A DNA stretch of 8,814 bases, from NCBI GenBank assembly GCA_947440875.1, contig CANETG010000100.1, positions 1 to 8,814 of the forward strand. Direction: 5' to 3'. Positions 5,817-8,814 of this stretch are shown here, piece by piece. The DNA is from Bacteriovoracaceae bacterium (lineage in GTDB: Bacteria; Bdellovibrionota; Bacteriovoracia; Bacteriovoracales; Bacteriovoracaceae). A model generated the notes under the pieces. It did not search any database and was not told where the DNA came from. It worked only from the letters and a program-made list of their open reading frames with translations. A program made the translations under genes and the position numbers. The stretch's first letter is position 1. Each line of letters begins with the position of its first letter.

Positions 5817-6200
5817 ATTCCCGTTGACTGGGCCCTTTGGTTTATCACTCCTCTGAACAGCTCTGAAATCCGAGGCTGGGCGAGTCAATCCATGTTCACG
5901 GCGAAACATTTTTTTGATGGATGTATCACTCTGAGCTGTCTGACGACAGTCATCTCCGATCTTCAATTGATCAGCGCACTTCACACAGATCCATTCTGCT
6001 TCAGTCGTCGGATTGCGGTGATAGTAAAGTTCCACATCGGGCCTTACCTGCTGGCAGGCTTCACAAAAATTCCGCTGCTCCTGATGGATCACAGCTTCGG
6101 TGACTTGCTTTTTCTTTATTTGCTCGCGTTCATTGGCGGCCTTCGGATTAGGGGTTTCTCTGAGGCCTGCCTTGAGTAACTGATCTTTTAAACTTTTCAT
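5811..6200 (-). CDS. Zn-ribbon protein with N-terminal DQLLKAG motif, function unknown
   Basis: A soluble 129-residue protein. The first residues, MKSLKDQLLKAGL, resemble the start of DUF2058 (YaiL-like) proteins, but the rest differs. Two Cys pairs, C46-x2-C49 (FCEAC) and C72-x2-C75 (ICVKC), form a probable four-Cys zinc ribbon; C85 is an extra Cys. The flanks are basic and polar (EREQIKKKQVTE before, KKMFRREHG and SDKPKG after), which would suit RNA or ribosome binding; this is inference. I chose ATG 6200 over an in-frame TTG at 6227 because the extension carries no family-like residues and would read through an exact TATAAT box that ends six nt before ATG 6200. No Shine-Dalgarno sequence precedes either start, and a leaderless mRNA is likely. 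Confidence 0.75.
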   Translation of the reverse strand: MKSLKDQLLKAGLRETPNPKAANEREQIKKKQVTEAVIHQEQRNFCEACQQVRPDVELYYHRNPTTEAEWICVKCADQLKIGDDCRQTAQSDTSIKKMFRREHGLTRPASDFRAVQRSDKPKGPVNGNR

Positions 6201-6206
6201 GAAAAC

Positions 6207-6235
6207 ATTATAGCCATTTTCTCTCAAAAATTGAA
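6207..6235 (-). promoter_or_regulatory. Promoter of the Zn-ribbon gene, probable leaderless start
   Basis: On the minus strand TTCAAT (6235-6230), a 17-nt spacer and a perfect TATAAT (6212-6207) are followed by six nt and the ATG at 6200. Transcription would start at the A of the ATG. Confidence 0.55.
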
Positions 6236-6345
6236 GGACCCAATTTTTCCAAAGGCTGGACGGGGAAAGTCAGATCAGGACTGGGTCGGAAAATGATTCA
6301 TTTCGCTTTCTTATTTTGAACCACGCTCTTTTAGGTGCGGCCTTG

Positions 6346-6376
6346 GTGGGCACGGAAAGTTCGTGCCCACATTTTT
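6346..6376 (+). terminator. Orphan intrinsic terminator on the plus strand
   Basis: GTGGGCACG (6346-6354) and CGTGCCCAC (6362-6370) form a perfect 9-bp GC-rich stem with a 7-nt loop, followed by ATTTTT. It is oriented for plus-strand transcripts, yet the nearest plus-strand gene upstream ends at 5764, with a minus-strand gene in between. It either blocks antisense read-through into the next gene or ends an unannotated small RNA. It also argues against an upstream extension of the 6436 gene. Confidence 0.75.
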
Positions 6377-6399
6377 ATCTCTGGGAGCAATTTCAAAAG

Positions 6400-6428
6400 T
6401 TTACTCGTACAAATTTTCATTCTATAAA
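6400..6428 (+). promoter_or_regulatory. Promoter of the secreted-protein gene, near-leaderless
   Basis: TTTACT (6400-6405, 4/6 to TTGACA), a 17-nt spacer and TATAAA (6423-6428) are followed by seven nt and ATG at 6436. It lies just downstream of the orphan terminator. Predicted transcription starts at 6435 or 6436, leaving almost no leader. Confidence 0.55.
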
Positions 6429-6435
6429 TAATTCC

Positions 6436-7311
6436 ATGATCAAAACTTTACTGTTTGCCAGTCTCGTTTTTCCCATGTTTGCTCATGGCGCTTTTAGAGG
6501 CTCAATCGAATTCACCCCACAGGAAATCTCCGATCATCAGACAGATGTCGACACCATCGTCCCTGCAGCTGCAGAGTGCTTGAAGAAAACTTACGACAAA
6601 CATCTCGCTTTTCATCGCCGTTATGGGATCTCTCCTTTTTACGGTGATCAATCCAAATTTTCAAAACTCACTTACGATCAAAAGAAAGCATACGTTCGCT
6701 CTTTAGGGAAAAACGAAAACCTTGTCGATCAGATGGAAACTATTTCATGTGTCGGACTAGCTATGCGTTGCTTGTCTCAAGGTTTTATTGCCGTAAAAAA
6801 AGAAAAACTTTGGAAGCGAATTGAGGCCCACTTGAAGCTCAATGCTGTCGATGGAACGGCGCTCCAATACTCACTCAGAAAGCTCGGCTGGAAAACACTT
6901 TACTGGAATCCGCAAATTTCGATGAACGAGGAATGGGATCGTCAGGAAAAGTTACGCAACCCTGAAAATCGCCAACGCTCGTGGGGCTGGCATGCCTACC
7001 GATGGGCCACGATCCAAAAAATGGGAATGTACTACGATAATGCTGTGGATGATAAATCAACTCTCGTGAATTTCAAAACTACTCAACCTCTCGCGTTAAA
7101 AAATCTTCCCTTCTTTTTGGGTACGGCTCACACTGGTTACCACGTTTTCCCCGGTCGAAATGGTCAAGTGATCGAGAGCCACTCCCTCAGAAACATCACA
7201 GACATTACAACCATTGAGTCATCGGAATTTAATCCTCTGAAACCAAATGGTGGCCCGCAAGGCACGATGTACTCTGGGCTCATGTCGGTCCCCCCGGGAT
7301 ACGGATTTTAG
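6436..7311 (+). CDS. Secreted protein of unknown function, possible papain-like fold
   Basis: The 291-residue product starts with a Sec signal peptide, MIKTLLFASLVFPMFAHGAF, with likely cleavage after AHG at residue 18, so it is exported. I do not recognise the family. C105 sits in ETISCVGLAMRC (101-112) at the start of a likely helix, and H232/H236/H249 lie in a later strand-like region (TAHTGYHVFPGRNGQVIESHS, 230-250). The order Cys, then His in a strand followed by GQVIESH, recalls NlpC/P60 and other papain-like hydrolases acting on peptidoglycan or amides; this is a pattern-level guess. The middle (EWDRQ, RSWGWHAYRW) is Trp/Arg-rich. The longer reading frame from TTG 6316 is rejected because it would bury the signal peptide 40 residues in and pass through a terminator and a promoter. 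No Shine-Dalgarno sequence is seen. Confidence 0.72.
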   Translation: MIKTLLFASLVFPMFAHGAFRGSIEFTPQEISDHQTDVDTIVPAAAECLKKTYDKHLAFHRRYGISPFYGDQSKFSKLTYDQKKAYVRSLGKNENLVDQMETISCVGLAMRCLSQGFIAVKKEKLWKRIEAHLKLNAVDGTALQYSLRKLGWKTLYWNPQISMNEEWDRQEKLRNPENRQRSWGWHAYRWATIQKMGMYYDNAVDDKSTLVNFKTTQPLALKNLPFFLGTAHTGYHVFPGRNGQVIESHSLRNITDITTIESSEFNPLKPNGGPQGTMYSGLMSVPPGYGF

Positions 7312-7424
7312 TATTTTCTTCCTTCGATTCTAGTTATTAATTGCTCTGTTTTTTAAATTCACCATTGTTGAAGTTGTATGATGACCCTGAACTCAGTACG
7401 GTTATATGGAGGTTAATTGTTTCA

Positions 7425-7439
7425 GAGGAATATCGAATG
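7425..7439 (+). promoter_or_regulatory. Ribosome site fixing the oxidoreductase start
   Basis: GAGGA (7425-7429) lies 7 nt before ATG 7437 and sets the start just ahead of the GAGPAG nucleotide-binding motif. A second strong site, GGAGGT at 7408-7413, lies 24 nt further upstream without an in-frame start. Confidence 0.7.
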
Positions 7440-8426
7440 TTTCAGCAAGTACTCATACTAGGCGCAGGCCCTGCGGGAATATCCACCGCCGTCGAAGCGA
7501 TTAAGAAAGGCTTCAGCACAGACGAAATACTTATCCTCGAAAAATTCGATGAAGTTGCGTACATGATTTCATCGAAGTATCCGGATGAGAAAGCTGTGGT
7601 CGCCAATTATAAAAATAAATTTGCAGACCGAATCTCTGGTTTACGTATTAGTGACATGTCCAAACAAGAATTCATGGCTTTCATGAAGGGCATTGTCTCT
7701 GAGTATCAATTGAACATTAAGTATCACCAAACAGTTGAGCGAATCAGCAAGCTCAAAAACGGCCAACTCTCGGTTCAGACTTCAAACGACGTGTACCTCA
7801 CGAATTCTTTATTCATCGCCATCGGCACAATGTCTGCTCCGCGGACTCTTTCCGTTTCGATCCCGAGCACTGTCTCTGAAAAAATTTTCTACGACATTCA
7901 AAGGATCGATAACAAAATTGAAAAAATTTTAGTCGTCGGAGGCGGAGACTCCGCTGCCGAGTATGCAAAGATCCTCATCGATCGAGGGCACCGAGTGAGC
8001 TTGAGTTATCGAGGCAAGGCATTCGATCGAATGCTCTCGACAAACAATGAAGCGACTCTAGAACTCATCAAAGAGAAAAAATTAACGTTCTTCTCAGGGA
8101 CGAATATTGAAAAAATTGAAGACCATGAAGGCAAACCTTTTGTCACCTTCAAGGAATTACCCCAGGGCGAAGAGTTTGACGGAATCGTAACGGCACTTGG
8201 CAATGAAAGGCCCGCAAACTATTTATCATCTATCGGTATCGAAATGGGTCACGAGGGTGATGATATCTATAGTGCTTCAAGTCTTGAGGGAGTCTTTTTC
8301 GTGGGAGACATTGCTTCAGTGAAGGGCGGTGGAACGATCAACATCGCTTTTAATAGCGGAGTCAAAGCAATGGTTGAAGCGTGTACGAGCTACTTAGACT
8401 GTCATTTTGAATCTGAGAAAAAGTAA
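7437..8426 (+). CDS. FAD/NAD(P)-dependent oxidoreductase (thioredoxin-reductase / YpdA-like fold)
   Basis: A 329-residue flavoprotein with two dinucleotide-binding domains. The FAD motif GAGPAG (9-14) follows the first strand, the NAD(P) motif VVGGGDSAAE (166-175) opens the second domain, and VGDI (289-292) near the end binds the FAD ribityl chain. Length and layout match thioredoxin reductase, TrxR-type ferredoxin-NADP reductase and YpdA-like proteins. The CxxC of true thioredoxin reductases is absent; the only Cys are C316 and C322 near the C-terminus. It therefore more likely passes electrons to ferredoxin, flavodoxin or a small thiol, or acts on an unknown substrate. SYRGKAFDRM (190-199) is where NADPH-phosphate contacts would lie, with R192 and R198 as candidates. 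The ATG at 7437 has a good ribosome site; an upstream in-frame extension to 7341 is not needed. A membrane-protein gene follows after 10 nt and is probably cotranscribed. Confidence 0.85.
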   Translation: MFQQVLILGAGPAGISTAVEAIKKGFSTDEILILEKFDEVAYMISSKYPDEKAVVANYKNKFADRISGLRISDMSKQEFMAFMKGIVSEYQLNIKYHQTVERISKLKNGQLSVQTSNDVYLTNSLFIAIGTMSAPRTLSVSIPSTVSEKIFYDIQRIDNKIEKILVVGGGDSAAEYAKILIDRGHRVSLSYRGKAFDRMLSTNNEATLELIKEKKLTFFSGTNIEKIEDHEGKPFVTFKELPQGEEFDGIVTALGNERPANYLSSIGIEMGHEGDDIYSASSLEGVFFVGDIASVKGGGTINIAFNSGVKAMVEACTSYLDCHFESEKK

Positions 8427-8436
8427 TTAACCCCAA

Positions 8437-8814
8437 ATGGTACAAAACAAAATGATAGATTCTATTTCAACCAATATCCTTTCCGAGAAGTTTAAATCTC
8501 GGAGCGAGACGATTATTTTATTCGGTGCGATCATCAGCTTCGTCGTTCACTTAGCTGTTATTTCTTTGGTTGAACTTGAATTCATTAGACTCGAATCTCC
8601 CTCAAAACTTCTTAGTAATCCGATTTCTGCCATCTACACTCCCTTCTCATTCATTCTTATCTACGAAGTCTATTTGCTGATTTATCATCTGCCGAAATCA
8701 ACGAGTACCTATATTGGAAAGCAGTACGAAATTGTCACCTTGATTGTGATCCGGAAAGTGTTTAAAGACTTGTCCGAACTTAAGATCACCAATAACTGGT
8801 TTAAGGAGAGATCC
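8437..8814 (+). CDS. Integral membrane protein, function unknown, C-terminus cut by window edge
   Basis: Open frame of 126 codons to the window end with no stop. Starts are possible at ATG 8437 or ATG 8452, in the same frame; neither has a clear ribosome site, so the start is unsure. Two hydrophobic segments are seen, about residues 25-46 (IILFGAIISFVVHLAVISLV) and 63-84 (SAIYTPFSFILIYEVYLLIYH), followed by a conserved-looking basic stretch, STYIGKQYEIVTLIVIRKVF (90-109). I do not recognise a family with confidence. The 10-nt gap after the oxidoreductase suggests the two act together, perhaps with the flavoprotein delivering electrons or sensing redox state at this membrane protein, which is inference. 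Confidence 0.75.
   Translation, partial: MVQNKMIDSISTNILSEKFKSRSETIILFGAIISFVVHLAVISLVELEFIRLESPSKLLSNPISAIYTPFSFILIYEVYLLIYHLPKSTSTYIGKQYEIVTLIVIRKVFKDLSELKITNNWFKERS

Noticed and set aside
6241..6300. Resemblance of the GGGGAAAGTC stretch to RNase P or 4.5S RNA motifs
   Set aside because: Only a few bases match and the surrounding conserved elements of those RNAs are absent.
6316..6435. Upstream extension of the secreted protein from TTG 6316
   Set aside because: It would run through a terminator hairpin and a promoter and would move the signal peptide 40 residues into the protein.
7341..7436. Upstream extension of the oxidoreductase
   Set aside because: The nucleotide-binding motif normally lies at the very N-terminus, and ATG 7437 has GAGGA at ideal spacing.
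1..8814. CRISPR arrays, tRNA or rRNA genes, IS ends, phage genes, toxin-antitoxin or defence genes
   Set aside because: No regularly spaced repeats, cloverleaf-like genes, transposase frames or known defence domains were seen on either strand.

Overview
The window looks like a chromosomal segment of a Gram-negative, aerobic or aquatic bacterium that uses light through a retinal-based proton pump. The gene content (lipobox-bearing SPFH protein, a DUF6172-like protein, a Zn-ribbon protein starting with a DQLLKAG motif, AT-leaning composition) is compatible with Bdellovibrionota or a related deltaproteobacterial-type lineage, but that assignment is inference. No rRNA, tRNA, CRISPR array, IS element, phage gene or attachment site was seen.

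Left part (1-4018): a compact phototrophy locus made of two divergent units. On the minus strand, crtY (lycopene beta-cyclase) is followed by crtE (geranylgeranyl diphosphate synthase), overlapping by 4 nt; crtE runs off the left edge. On the plus strand, a xanthorhodopsin-like proton-pumping rhodopsin is followed 10 nt later by blh (beta-carotene 15,15'-dioxygenase). CrtE supplies the C20 precursor, CrtY makes beta-carotene, Blh splits it into retinal, and the opsin binds retinal. crtB and crtI, needed in between, are not in the window and may lie to the left. The opsin keeps the D-T-E proton-pump residues, a Leu at the green/blue tuning site, and the small Gly that opens a fenestration for a carotenoid antenna in this family. 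The most notable regulatory structure is a near-ideal intrinsic terminator (13-bp stem, 6-nt loop, two U5 runs) lying inside codons 15-28 of blh. Together with the TTG start of blh it should keep Blh low relative to opsin.

Middle part (4031-6200): a minus-strand pair encodes an SPFH/band-7 lipoprotein and a small Met-rich protein. A divergent DUF6172-like gene and a minus-strand Zn-ribbon protein gene follow.

Right part (6346-8814): an orphan plus-strand terminator, a secreted protein of unknown function with possible papain-like Cys/His residues, a two-dinucleotide-domain FAD/NAD(P) oxidoreductase without a CxxC, and the start of an integral membrane protein cut by the right edge. Three genes (starts at 5480, 6200 and 6436) lack a Shine-Dalgarno sequence and have a -10-like hexamer placed so that transcription would begin at or next to the ATG, which suggests leaderless mRNAs.
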